From Bacteroidales bacterium (GTDB lineage Bacteria; Bacteroidota; Bacteroidia; Bacteroidales; UBA12077), in the NCBI GenBank assembly GCA_016342685.1, contig JAEINU010000003.1:62001-126000 (forward strand): DNA of 64,000 nucleotides, read 5' to 3'. Numbering within the stretch: position 1 is the stretch's first letter; the number at the start of each line of letters is the position of its first letter. Position numbers and translations under genes: made by a program. Positions 27,246 through 36,267 of this stretch are shown here, piece by piece. The notes under the pieces are model-generated. The model was given only the letters and a program-made list of their open reading frames with translations, was not told the origin of the DNA and did not search any database.

Positions 27246-28466
27246 ATGTTTTTTAAAAAGAAAAGAATAATTGATTCTGGGTCATTAAATTATCTGGCTT
27301 GGCAACGGTTTAAGAAAAACAAACTCTCCTTTGGAAGTTTGATTTTTATCTTCCTAACAGTTTTAATTGCAATTTTAGGTTATGCTCTAACTCCCGATAA
27401 AACCAGTTTTGCTAACAATCAAGTTTTAGAAATATCGACGCAAAAACCGGGTTTTAGTTGTTTAATGCTTAAAGTTAGAAATAACGAGCAAAGCGATGAA
27501 TCATTCTTTTTTAAACGAATGATTTTCGGAGAAAAAAGTGCTTTTACTTTTATTCCAATTAATTCGTATTATTTCGAAAATGAAAAGTTGATAATTGAGG
27601 AATTTAATGATGTGAAGGGAGAAGAACCCTTTTATACTGAAATAAGCCCAATTGATGTTATTGCGCCAGTTCAATATGGGTCGAAAATTTCTTTTAAAGA
27701 GAATGCATATAGCTATATTGATATTGAAGGAAAAGAAATCAACTTAAGTTTAAACAAGCTTATTAATAAGATTGAGAATGAGCATATAATTTCAAGAACA
27801 TTTATTTTTGGTACCGATCGATTTGGACGCGATTTGTATAGTCGGTTACTAATTGGTACTCGAATTTCGCTTTCTGTTGGTTTTATTTCGGTTTTTATAT
27901 CATTGTTAATAGGAATTACTTTAGGAGCAATAGCTGGTTATTATAAAGGTTTGGTCGATGATATTATAATGTGGTTAATTAATGTAATTTGGTCTATCCC
28001 AACATTACTAATGGTTATTGCAATTACATTGGTAATTGGTAAAGGATTTTGGCAAATTTTCATAGCTGTTGGTTTAACTATGTGGGTGGAAGTAGCACGT
28101 GTTGTGCGAGGGCAGGTTTTGGGTATTCGCGAGAAAGAATATATTGAAGCTGCTCGTGCTCTTGGTTTTGGAAACTTTAGAATCATTTTCCGACATATAT
28201 TACCTAATATAATGAGTCCTGTTATTATAATTTCGGCGGCAAATTTTGCAACAGCAATATTACTAGAGGCCGGATTAAGCTTTTTAGGAATTGGAGTTCA
28301 GCCGCCCATTCCATCTTGGGGTACAATGATAAAAGAACATTACGGATATATTATTATGGATAAAGCATATTTAGCTATATTTCCAGGCATTGCAATAATG
28401 ATAATGGTTTTATCTTTTACCTTAATAGGTAATGGTTTACGTGATGCTTTAGATACAAAATCATAG
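27246..28466 (+). CDS. OppC/DppC-type ABC transporter permease
   Basis: The C-terminal half is a binding-protein-dependent permease domain with the EAA loop EAARALGFGNFRIIFRHILP, which contacts the ATPase. FLGIGVQPPIPSWGTMI is characteristic of the OppC group. After the first membrane helix (about residues 30-50) there is a roughly 140-residue polar region before the remaining helices, larger than in enterobacterial OppC (about 300 residues total). Such proteins import oligopeptides or related solutes, but no ATPase, partner permease or binding protein lies nearby. Substrate unknown. Confidence 0.87.
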   Translation: MFFKKKRIIDSGSLNYLAWQRFKKNKLSFGSLIFIFLTVLIAILGYALTPDKTSFANNQVLEISTQKPGFSCLMLKVRNNEQSDESFFFKRMIFGEKSAFTFIPINSYYFENEKLIIEEFNDVKGEEPFYTEISPIDVIAPVQYGSKISFKENAYSYIDIEGKEINLSLNKLINKIENEHIISRTFIFGTDRFGRDLYSRLLIGTRISLSVGFISVFISLLIGITLGAIAGYYKGLVDDIIMWLINVIWSIPTLLMVIAITLVIGKGFWQIFIAVGLTMWVEVARVVRGQVLGIREKEYIEAARALGFGNFRIIFRHILPNIMSPVIIISAANFATAILLEAGLSFLGIGVQPPIPSWGTMIKEHYGYIIMDKAYLAIFPGIAIMIMVLSFTLIGNGLRDALDTKS

Positions 28467-28588
28467 TCGATATTCAAATAAATATCAATTGTTTTATTAG
28501 TCAATCAATTGGAGCCGTTTGTCAAAAAATAAGAACTGTTCATGTCTTTAGTTGTTAAATATCAGAGTGTAAACGAAAGAGGTGGATT

Positions 28589-29074
28589 ATGTTTGAGATT
28601 CTTAAAAATGGGATAGAGATTTTAAAGCAAAAAGTTCGATTTAATTTAGAAGTTATAACTAAAAACGAAAAAAAGATTAAAGAGATTTTGAAAGAACCTA
28701 TTAGTACTGAGCGTTCTAAAAAATTAAATGATCGATTCGCATTCAATAAGAGCTTGTTAAAAGAAAATAAAGAGGCGCTGCAAATCCAGAAGAGTTTATT
28801 AAATTATTTAGAAAACTATAAGGTTGATATAGACGACCTTGATATTTTATCGGAAATAGACTATTTAGAAAATGATTTTAAACTAGATGCAGAAATAAGT
28901 AGAGAAGATTATTTTGATTTAACAATAAGTGAAGCCATCTGTTTTGATAATCGACATCCTTACTTTAACGACAAAAAGTTCATCCAAGATCTACTAAAAT
29001 ACTATACCGAGCATGAAAACTACGAAATGTGTTCTGTTTTACTAAAGAGTACAAAAAAGATATCACAAAACTAA
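28589..29074 (+). CDS. Coiled-coil protein of unknown function
   Basis: The 161-residue protein has no signal peptide. Residues about 1-75 form a highly charged helical region (NEKKIKEILKEPISTERSKK), probably a coiled-coil hairpin. A C-terminal acidic part follows (SEIDYLENDF, YYTEHENYEMCSVLLKSTKK). A purine-rich AGAGGTGG stretch just upstream of the ATG may act as a ribosome binding site. I do not recognise a family, and the neighbours give no functional hint. Confidence 0.6.
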   Translation: MFEILKNGIEILKQKVRFNLEVITKNEKKIKEILKEPISTERSKKLNDRFAFNKSLLKENKEALQIQKSLLNYLENYKVDIDDLDILSEIDYLENDFKLDAEISREDYFDLTISEAICFDNRHPYFNDKKFIQDLLKYYTEHENYEMCSVLLKSTKKISQN

Positions 29075-29164
29075 TTTTGGTTTAAAATAGAATGTGATAT
29101 TAAAAACAAAAACTTCTTTCTTATTTATAAAGAGATACAATTTCAATTGTTAAGTGGATAAATA

Positions 29165-29196
29165 TTTGACACAGGTCTGAATTCTTTGTATCTTTA
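29165..29196 (+). promoter_or_regulatory. Possible promoter of the DPP III-like gene
   Basis: TTTG, 20 bases, then TATCTTTA: one mismatch from TAnnTTTG at the last base. The leader would be about 65 bases. Confidence 0.4.
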
Positions 29197-29264
29197 AAAA
29201 TAGAATTTTATATCTCTTACTGTATATACTCTTTTAGAAAACAAATAACCTTAAAACCAAGATT

Positions 29265-30917
29265 ATGCAAAAGAAAAACATAATCATCGGATTAATTCTT
29301 CTTTCTTTTTTGCTTTTTCAGTGTACTCCAAATTCAAAAAAAGCAGATAATCAACCAAAATCAAAAATTGAGAAGTTATTATCTAATTATGCCGATGTTC
29401 AGTTAGTATCTAGCTTAGATATGTTAACTGATAAACAAAAAGAAATTATCCCAGTATTAATTGAAGCTGCCAAATTAATTGATGACTTGTTCTGGATTCA
29501 AACTTGTAGCCAGAAGGATGAGGTAATGAACTCTATAAAAGATGAAAATGTATTAAAATACTTTAAAGTAAATTATGGACCTTGGGATAAGCTTGAAGGT
29601 ATGAAACCCTTTGTGGAAGGTCTGCCAGAAAGGCCTCTTGGCGCTAATTTCTACCCAACCGATATGTCTTATCAAGAATTTGATCAGTTTAACGATTTAG
29701 ATAAATACAATTCATATACTTTAATTAGAAGAAACGAGATCGGTGGTTTACAAACCATTCCATATCATAAAGCTTACAACGAAAAACTTGTTAAAATAGC
29801 AGAATTATTAAAAGAAGCTGCGGATTTAACCGACGATGAATCGTTCAAAAAATATTTGGAGTTAAGAGCAGTTGCTTTATTAAACGACAAATACTACGAA
29901 AGCGATATTGCCTGGATGGAAATGAAAAATAATGTTATTGATTTTCTTGTAGGTCCTATAGAGGATGTGGAGGATAGATTGTATTATACAAAAGCTGCAT
30001 ATCAATCCATGCTATTGGTTAGAGATAATGAATCGAGTAAAGATCTTGAAAAGTACTCTCTTTTAACACCGTATCTTCAGCAAAATTTACCAGTAGATGC
30101 TAAGTATAAGACCGAGATTCCAGGAAATTTATCAGATATTATGGTTTACGATGTTTTATATTGTTCGGGAAATTGGAATTCGGGAAGTAAAAAAATTGCC
30201 ATTACCTTGCCGTTCGATGGTCAGGTGCAATTAAAAGTAGGTAGTAGAAAACTTCAGTTCAAAAATGTGATCGAAGCTAAATTTGAAAAAATATTAATGC
30301 CAATTAGCCAATTACTAATCGATAAAGATCAGCTAAAACACGTAACGGCAAAAGCATTTTTCGATAACACCATGTTTTATGAGATAGGAAGCGCCCTTGG
30401 AATTAAGAATACAATAAATAACAAAGGAGCAGTGCGCGATGCATTAAAAGATCAAAATAATATTATTGCAGAGTGTAAAAACGACATTTTAAGTTTGTTC
30501 TTTGTAACAAAGTTATACGAAATGGGAGAAATGAATGGTGCCGATTTAATGGATAATTACGTAACCTACATGGCCGATGTGTTTAGATCTGTGCGATTTG
30601 GCATTTCCAATGATCAAGGGGTTGCAAATATGATTCGGTTCTATTATTTCGAAGAAAAGGGAGCATTTACCCGAGATAAAAAAGATGGTAAATACAAAAT
30701 TAATTTTGATAAAATGAAGGCGGCAATGCTTGATCTTTCAGAAGAGATTCTCATTATTCAGGGAAACGGTGATTATATTGCAGCTAAAAAACTTGTTGAT
30801 GATAAAGGATTTATTCGTGATGATTTATTAAATGATTTATATCGATTACAGAAAGAGAATATTCCAAAAGATATTGTTTTTATCCAGGGACTTAACGAAC
30901 TAGGATTGGTAGAATAG
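29265..30917 (+). CDS. DPP III-like (M49-type) lipoprotein lacking the zinc motif
   Basis: The 550-residue protein has an N-terminal lipoprotein-type signal ending in LLFQC. The body resembles bacterial dipeptidyl-peptidase III-family proteins: RPLGANFYPTDMS, GGLQTIPYHKAY, and the C-terminal helices MADVFRSVRFGISNDQGVANMIRF. Active M49 proteins carry a helix with an HExxxH or HExxH zinc site, then an EExxAD-type helix. Here the corresponding sequence is MFYEIGSALG (Tyr372-Glu373), and the second helix reads AECKND. Both zinc-binding histidines are therefore missing, while the fold context is retained. It is probably non-catalytic, perhaps a peptide-binding protein; that is inference. It has a strong terminator downstream. 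Confidence 0.72.
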   Translation: MQKKNIIIGLILLSFLLFQCTPNSKKADNQPKSKIEKLLSNYADVQLVSSLDMLTDKQKEIIPVLIEAAKLIDDLFWIQTCSQKDEVMNSIKDENVLKYFKVNYGPWDKLEGMKPFVEGLPERPLGANFYPTDMSYQEFDQFNDLDKYNSYTLIRRNEIGGLQTIPYHKAYNEKLVKIAELLKEAADLTDDESFKKYLELRAVALLNDKYYESDIAWMEMKNNVIDFLVGPIEDVEDRLYYTKAAYQSMLLVRDNESSKDLEKYSLLTPYLQQNLPVDAKYKTEIPGNLSDIMVYDVLYCSGNWNSGSKKIAITLPFDGQVQLKVGSRKLQFKNVIEAKFEKILMPISQLLIDKDQLKHVTAKAFFDNTMFYEIGSALGIKNTINNKGAVRDALKDQNNIIAECKNDILSLFFVTKLYEMGEMNGADLMDNYVTYMADVFRSVRFGISNDQGVANMIRFYYFEEKGAFTRDKKDGKYKINFDKMKAAMLDLSEEILIIQGNGDYIAAKKLVDDKGFIRDDLLNDLYRLQKENIPKDIVFIQGLNELGLVE

Positions 30918-30918
30918 G

Positions 30919-30951
30919 AAAAGGGGCTTTTTAAAAAGCCCCTTTTTATTT
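30919..30951. terminator. Rho-independent terminator between convergent genes
   Basis: AAAAGGGGCTTTTT pairs with AAAAAGCCCCTTTTT with almost no loop in the full pairing, followed by T-rich sequence. It is strongest on the plus strand (DPP III-like gene) and may also serve the minus-strand gene that ends at 30952. Confidence 0.8.
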
Positions 30952-31524
30952 TTATTTTTTATCTTCTTCTTTTTCTTCTTTTGGCTTGGGGGGTTCATAA
31001 CCATAAGCTATTCCTGAAGCCTGATATGTTGGAGGTTCTCCAAAACCACCTATTGATTCTTCTTTTGTAAGCAATATTATAATTCCACCCAAATTGGCAG
31101 CCTTTTTTTGCAATCTTATTATTGCACTTTTTTTAGCAGCCTTTGCATTTCTGCTCCCTGCCGAGGATTTTGTTTTTATTGCACCCAATTCATAAAGTCC
31201 ACTAACATCACTTTTACGGTCTGTAACAATAACAGTTTTCCAATCACCTTCAGCAATCATCATCATTACCGGCTTATTGTAAACTTCTTTTCGTCCAGTG
31301 TTATAAACAATTTTTTGGATTTGTTTTCTTTCAAGAGTTACCGTTTCGTCAGAATTTGGCTTAGAATATCTAATGGTCGATGACGAAACATTTTTCACAT
31401 CAACAATTAGCTTTTTGCGTCCTAAAAGGTATATTGTATCAAGTTTTGGGGTTTCTTCTTGTGCAATTAGAGGGATGCTCAAAAATAGTATTAGACTTAT
31501 AATTAATATTTTTTTAATCTTCAT
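30952..31524 (-). CDS. Secreted protein of unknown function, paralogue B
   Basis: The 190-residue protein has a signal peptide (ending SIPLIAQ) and a charged C-terminal tail (EEKEEDKK). It shares the block order of the plus-strand protein at 10400-11014: a KKLIVDVKNVSSSTIRYS strand pair, KIVYNTGRKEV, the helix KSAIIRLQKKAANLGGIIIL and the end SGIAYGYE. The match covers almost the whole mature protein, so the two are paralogues. Function unknown. It is divergent from plsC, 182 bases away. Confidence 0.72.
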   Translation of the reverse strand: MKIKKILIISLILFLSIPLIAQEETPKLDTIYLLGRKKLIVDVKNVSSSTIRYSKPNSDETVTLERKQIQKIVYNTGRKEVYNKPVMMMIAEGDWKTVIVTDRKSDVSGLYELGAIKTKSSAGSRNAKAAKKSAIIRLQKKAANLGGIIILLTKEESIGGFGEPPTYQASGIAYGYEPPKPKEEKEEDKK

Positions 31525-31652
31525 AATGCACGAAATTTAATAAAAAATTACTAGTTGGCTGTGAAATTAATAAGTAATAAATAGAATTCAAAAAATATGC
31601 CAATTTAGAAATTAATTTAAAGTGAAAACAAATAATATTTCATAATTGATTT

Positions 31653-31681
31653 TTGATGATAAACTGAAAAAGATATTTTTG
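31653..31681 (+). promoter_or_regulatory. plsC promoter
   Basis: TTG, 18 bases and TATTTTTG match the Bacteroidota consensus. Transcription would begin near 31687, about 20 bases before the ATG at 31707. Confidence 0.6.
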
Positions 31682-31706
31682 TAGTTGAATAATTCATTAA
31701 TAAAAG

Positions 31707-32447
31707 ATGTTTAAAATATTTTTCTCCTTCTATGTGTGGTTTGTTATATCTTTAGCAACAATTGTTTTAGCTCCATTTTTTGTAATTGTATGGTTGTTAA
31801 CTGTAGCTTTCGACAAAAGACTCTTAATATTGAATTACGTTGCAAATTATTGGGGAAGTTTATTTACCATTTTGGTTCCAGGATGGGATGTGCAGGTTAT
31901 TGGAAAAGAAAAACTAAACAATGCACCAAAAATTATTGTTGCAAATCATCAGTCTCAGGAAGACATTCTACTATTATATCGATTAGGAATTCCATTTCGA
32001 TGGGTATCAAAAGCAGAGGTATTTAAAATACCGATTTATGGCTGGCTAATGTATTTGAAAGGTGATATAAAGCTGCTTCGATCCAGCAAATCAAGTATTC
32101 GTAAAATGCTTATCGATGCCGAAACGGTTTTGAACAAGGGCAATATAATTACTATATTTCCAGAAGGAACACGGTCAAAAATAGGTAAATTAGGAAACTT
32201 TAAGGAAGGAGCGTTTAAGCTTGCGCAAAACGCTCAAGTTTCTATTGTCCCTGTTATTATTAGTCGAACAGGGGCGCATTTTTTATATTCTAACGGAATT
32301 TTTAAGGGTAGGCATAAAGTTGTTTTAAAAGTTCTTGATGAGATTCCATATTCGGAATTTAAGAATTTAGATTCAAAAGAATTCTCATTAAAAGTACGTG
32401 AACTAATGAATACAGAAATTAATCAATTAAATAATACAAATGAATAG
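31707..32447 (+). CDS. plsC: 1-acyl-sn-glycerol-3-phosphate acyltransferase
   Basis: Makes phosphatidic acid by acylating lysophosphatidic acid at the inner membrane. An N-terminal hydrophobic region (about residues 5-35) is followed by NHQSQEDIL (the catalytic NHX4D motif), RWVSKAEVFKIPIYGWLM, the phosphate-binding FPEGTRS, and FKEGAFKLA with VPVII. The 246-residue length is normal for PlsC. Its last 8 bases overlap the MutS-like gene, so the two are probably translated together. Confidence 0.92.
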   Translation: MFKIFFSFYVWFVISLATIVLAPFFVIVWLLTVAFDKRLLILNYVANYWGSLFTILVPGWDVQVIGKEKLNNAPKIIVANHQSQEDILLLYRLGIPFRWVSKAEVFKIPIYGWLMYLKGDIKLLRSSKSSIRKMLIDAETVLNKGNIITIFPEGTRSKIGKLGNFKEGAFKLAQNAQVSIVPVIISRTGAHFLYSNGIFKGRHKVVLKVLDEIPYSEFKNLDSKEFSLKVRELMNTEINQLNNTNE

Positions 32448-34242
32448 TAATAAGCTAATACAAAATTATAGTGATCGAGTAAAGTCATTTCAGATTCAGG
32501 CAGATCGAATTAGAAAATTGTTAATTGGATTTAGCATTATGCGTTTTGTAATGTTTGTTTTATTTATCGTTTCAATTGTGTTTTTAGTGAGAAGCTTTAA
32601 TTTAATCACACTTAGTTTTTGCATGTTTTCTTTTACGGTTTTTATTTTTTTAATCATTCAATATATCAAGAAAACGAATATATTAAAACACTATAAAAAT
32701 TTAATAAAAATTAATCTTAACGAGATCGATGTTTTAAATAATAATTTCTCGAAGTTTTATCACGGCGAAGAATATATAAACAGAGAACATGGATATTCAT
32801 ATGATTTAGATTTATTTGGAGAAGGATCGTTGTATCAATATTTAAACAGGACAGTAACGCTTGTTGGAAGGGAGTTGTTGGCGAATAGACTTGAAGAGAC
32901 TAAAACTTCCGAATCAATTATTAAAAGCAAACAAGAAGCAATATCAGAGTTAGGTAAAAAGATTGATTGGCGGCACAATTTCTTAGCTACGGGACATTCT
33001 TGTCCAGTTACAGGCAAAGAAAATAAGAAAATCGATTTTTGGATTGATAAGCCGGTTTATTTTATTACGAAAAGCATCTATAAATTTCTTGTTTTAGCAT
33101 TGCCAATTGTAACTGTTTCTTTATTAATTCTTGTAATGGCAGGAACTGTTCATTATTCAATTTTCACATTATTTGCCTTAATTCAATTGTTTATTGCAAG
33201 TATACAGCTTGGGCGCACAAATAAAGAACAACAAATTGTTTCTGAGGAGTTACGGATACTTAAAAATTATGCAAAGCTGATTTATCTTATAGAAAACGAG
33301 TCATTTAATTCAGAATTACTCAAAAAACTCCAGAACGATTTACAAACAAAAGGCATAAATGCAAAAGAAGCATTTAGGAAATTAATTCGAATAATTGATG
33401 CATTTGATACACGTTTAAATATTTTTCTGGGAGTTATTTTAAATGCCACGCTAATGTGGGATTTGTATTCGGTAATGCGCCTCGAAAAATGGAAGATAAA
33501 GTATGGTTCCAATGTTAAACTGTGGATAAAAATAATCGCAGAATTTGATGTTTATTGTAGTTTTGGGAATTATGAGTATAACAATCCTGACTTTGTATAT
33601 CCCGAGATATCTGAAGAGATTGTTGTAAATGCAAAAGACCTTGGACATCCTTTAATTCCAGCAAACAAAAGAATTAATAACGATTTTGAAATTAATAAAT
33701 TAGGACAAATAGATATTGTTACCGGTGCTAATATGGCAGGGAAAAGTACGTTTTTACGTACAGTAGGTATAAATCTTCTAATCGCATTAAACGGAATGCC
33801 AGTTTGTGCTAAAGAATATACATTTAAGATAATCGATTTGTTTTCGGGAATGAGAACTGCTGATTCTTTAAAAGAAAACGAATCCTATTTTTATGCAGAA
33901 TTAAAACGCTTAAAATATATTATTGAAAAGCTGCAAAATGGAAACCCAACATTACTTTTGTTAGATGAGATTTTAAAAGGCACAAACTCCGTTGATAAAG
34001 CAAAGGGTTCATGGAAATTTGTAGAACACCTGATATCCTTAAAAGCAACAGGTATTGTGGCAACACACGATTTAACTTTGTGCAAAATTGAAAAAGAATT
34101 TCCCGAAAATATAGCAAATAAATGTTTTGAGGTTGATATTGATGGTCAGAGTATTAGTTTTGATTATAAGCTTAAATCTGGAGTTACTAAGAATATGAAT
34201 GCTTCAATATTAATGAAACAGATGGGATTGTTCAAAAATTGA
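32440..34242 (+). CDS. Membrane-anchored MutS-like ATPase
   Basis: The C-terminal third is a MutS-family ABC-type ATPase: Walker A GANMAGKST (Lys435), a Walker B segment LLLLDEILKGTNS, and the switch histidine in VATHDLTLC. The N-terminal mismatch-recognition domains of MutS are absent. Instead there are two membrane helices near residues 30-75 and a further hydrophobic pair near 210-250, with helical core regions between them. Related membrane MutS-like proteins exist in Bacteroidota, but I know of no settled function. Start ATG 32440 lies inside the end of plsC. It is not a mismatch-repair MutS. Confidence 0.82.
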   Translation: MNSNKLIQNYSDRVKSFQIQADRIRKLLIGFSIMRFVMFVLFIVSIVFLVRSFNLITLSFCMFSFTVFIFLIIQYIKKTNILKHYKNLIKINLNEIDVLNNNFSKFYHGEEYINREHGYSYDLDLFGEGSLYQYLNRTVTLVGRELLANRLEETKTSESIIKSKQEAISELGKKIDWRHNFLATGHSCPVTGKENKKIDFWIDKPVYFITKSIYKFLVLALPIVTVSLLILVMAGTVHYSIFTLFALIQLFIASIQLGRTNKEQQIVSEELRILKNYAKLIYLIENESFNSELLKKLQNDLQTKGINAKEAFRKLIRIIDAFDTRLNIFLGVILNATLMWDLYSVMRLEKWKIKYGSNVKLWIKIIAEFDVYCSFGNYEYNNPDFVYPEISEEIVVNAKDLGHPLIPANKRINNDFEINKLGQIDIVTGANMAGKSTFLRTVGINLLIALNGMPVCAKEYTFKIIDLFSGMRTADSLKENESYFYAELKRLKYIIEKLQNGNPTLLLLDEILKGTNSVDKAKGSWKFVEHLISLKATGIVATHDLTLCKIEKEFPENIANKCFEVDIDGQSISFDYKLKSGVTKNMNASILMKQMGLFKN

Positions 34243-34307
34243 TTTTTTCAACAATTGACAGTTTTCATTTCATGCTGGTTTTTATTTAATTTGCATGATA
34301 TTTTAAA

Positions 34308-34341
34308 TTATCAACAGGGATGTTTCGGTGTCTGTTGATAA
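34308..34341. repeat. Inverted repeat of DnaA-box-like sequences upstream of parE
   Basis: TTATCAACAG (34308-34317) and CTGTTGATAA (34332-34341) are perfect 10-bp inverted copies with a 14-base spacer. Each nine-base TTATCAACA differs at one position from the classical DnaA box TTATCCACA. The pair could also form an RNA hairpin in the parE leader. Confidence 0.5.
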
Positions 34342-34394
34342 ACAAATTCAACAGTGACTTTTCTTTTATTTATATTTACGAAAAATAAGGTAGA

Positions 34395-36224
34395 ATGACT
34401 GCAATATATACAGAAGACAGTATACGTACATTAGATTGGAAAGAGCACATCCAGAAACGCCCTGGGATGTATATTGGAAAATTGGGCGATGGATCATCGC
34501 AAGATGATGGTATTTATGTGTTATTAAAGGAAGTAATGGATAACTCTATCGACGAATTTATGATGGGATTCGGGAAAGTTATCGATATTGAAATGACAAA
34601 TAATTACGTAAAGGTTAGAGATTTTGGACGAGGAGTTCCTTTAGGTAAGCTTAAAGATGTTGCTTCAAAAATGAATACCGGAGCAAAATATGATTCAAAA
34701 GCTTTTAAGAAATCAGTTGGTTTAAATGGTGTAGGTATAAAAGCTGTAAACGCTTTGTCGGAGTCGTTTAAAATTGAGGCATTTAGAGAAGGTGAAGTGA
34801 AAAGTATCGAGTTCGAAAATGGAACTGTTGTAAACGAACAAGACATACAAAAGACTGCTGAAAAGAATGGAACGCAAACTACTTTTGTTCCGAATAGAGA
34901 TATTTTTGGAGATTATCATTACATAGAAGAGTATGTTGTTAGTCTTATAAAAAACTATGTTTATTTAAATACAGGTTTAACAATAAAATTAAACGGCGAA
35001 AAGTACAGTTCTAAGAATGGTCTTTTGGATCTTCTCGAAGAAAATATGAGTACTGATGGTATTTATCCAATTATTCATTTAAAAGGAGAAGATATTGAAG
35101 TTGCTATAACACATGGAAGCCAATATGGAGAAGAATACTATAGCTTTACCAATGGACAGCATACAACACACGGAGGAACACATTTAGCTGCTTTTAGAGA
35201 AGCTCTAGTGAAAACTATTCGTGATTTTTATAAGAAAGATTTTGATCCTTCGGATATTAGAACTTCAATAGTAGCTGCGGTGAGTATTAAGGTTGAAGAG
35301 CCTGTTTTTGAATCTCAAACAAAAACAAAATTAGGTTCTAAAAATATTGGTCCCAATGGACCATCAATCAGAAATTTCATTGGAGATTTTCTTAAGAATG
35401 AGTTAGATAATTATTTACACAGGAATAGTGAAGTTGCAGAATCACTGCAAAGAAAAATAATTGAATCGGAAAAAGAACGAAAAGCTATTTCGGGGATAAA
35501 AAAATTGGCAAAGCAAAGAGCAAAGAAAGCTAGTTTGCATAATAAAAAATTGCGTGATTGCCGCGTTCACTTTAATTCAAATAGCGAAAATAAAGAGGAA
35601 ACAATGATCTTTATTACCGAGGGAGATTCGGCAAGTGGTTCAATCACAAAATCAAGAAATGTTAATACACAAGCAGTTTTTAGTTTAAAAGGAAAGCCGT
35701 TAAATACTTTCGGACTTACCAAGAAAATTGTATACGAGAACGAAGAGTTTAACCTATTGCAGGCGGCACTTAATATTGAAGAGGGAATAGAAAACCTTAG
35801 ATATAACAACGTAATAATAGCAACCGATGCCGATGTGGATGGAATGCATATTAGGTTGTTGTTAATTACCTTCTTTCTGCAATTCTTTCCTGACTTGGTA
35901 AGAAATGGACATTTATATATTCTACAAACTCCATTATTTAGGGTGCGAAATAAAAAAGAAACTCACTACTGTTATAGCGAAGAAGAAAAGTCAAAAGCTA
36001 TTAAAAAACTTAAATTGAATCCAGAAATAACACGGTTTAAAGGTTTAGGAGAAATATCACCAGATGAGTTTAAATACTTTATTGATAAAGATATTCGTCT
36101 TGACAGAGTGCGCCTAAGAAGAGAAGATGCAGTGAAAGATTTGCTGGAATTTTACATGGGTAAAAACACACCTGAACGTCAGGATTTTATTGTCGAGAAT
36201 TTAAAAATTGATGTTGTTGATTAA
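34395..36224 (+). CDS. parE: DNA topoisomerase IV subunit B
   Basis: The ATPase subunit of the type II topoisomerase that decatenates daughter chromosomes. It shows the GHKL ATPase segments ([38 protein letters not shown]), the transducer domain, and the TOPRIM signatures TEGDSASGS and [10 protein letters not shown]. At 609 residues it lacks the insertions of GyrB, and it is followed 43 bases later by an A subunit with a degenerate C-terminal domain, both of which favour ParE over GyrB. Confidence 0.92.
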   Translation: MTAIYTEDSIRTLDWKEHIQKRPGMYIGKLGDGSSQDDGIYVLLKEVMDNSIDEFMMGFGKVIDIEMTNNYVKVRDFGRGVPLGKLKDVASKMNTGAKYDSKAFKKSVGLNGVGIKAVNALSESFKIEAFREGEVKSIEFENGTVVNEQDIQKTAEKNGTQTTFVPNRDIFGDYHYIEEYVVSLIKNYVYLNTGLTIKLNGEKYSSKNGLLDLLEENMSTDGIYPIIHLKGEDIEVAITHGSQYGEEYYSFTNGQHTTHGGTHLAAFREALVKTIRDFYKKDFDPSDIRTSIVAAVSIKVEEPVFESQTKTKLGSKNIGPNGPSIRNFIGDFLKNELDNYLHRNSEVAESLQRKIIESEKERKAISGIKKLAKQRAKKASLHNKKLRDCRVHFNSNSENKEETMIFITEGDSASGSITKSRNVNTQAVFSLKGKPLNTFGLTKKIVYENEEFNLLQAALNIEEGIENLRYNNVIIATDADVDGMHIRLLLITFFLQFFPDLVRNGHLYILQTPLFRVRNKKETHYCYSEEEKSKAIKKLKLNPEITRFKGLGEISPDEFKYFIDKDIRLDRVRLRREDAVKDLLEFYMGKNTPERQDFIVENLKIDVVD

Positions 36225-36267
36225 TAAACTCTAAATTAATCGAATAATAGATTAACAAAATACGAGG

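Noticed and set aside
32440-34242. Mismatch-repair MutS
   Set aside because: Only the ATPase is shared; mismatch-binding domains are missing and membrane helices are present.
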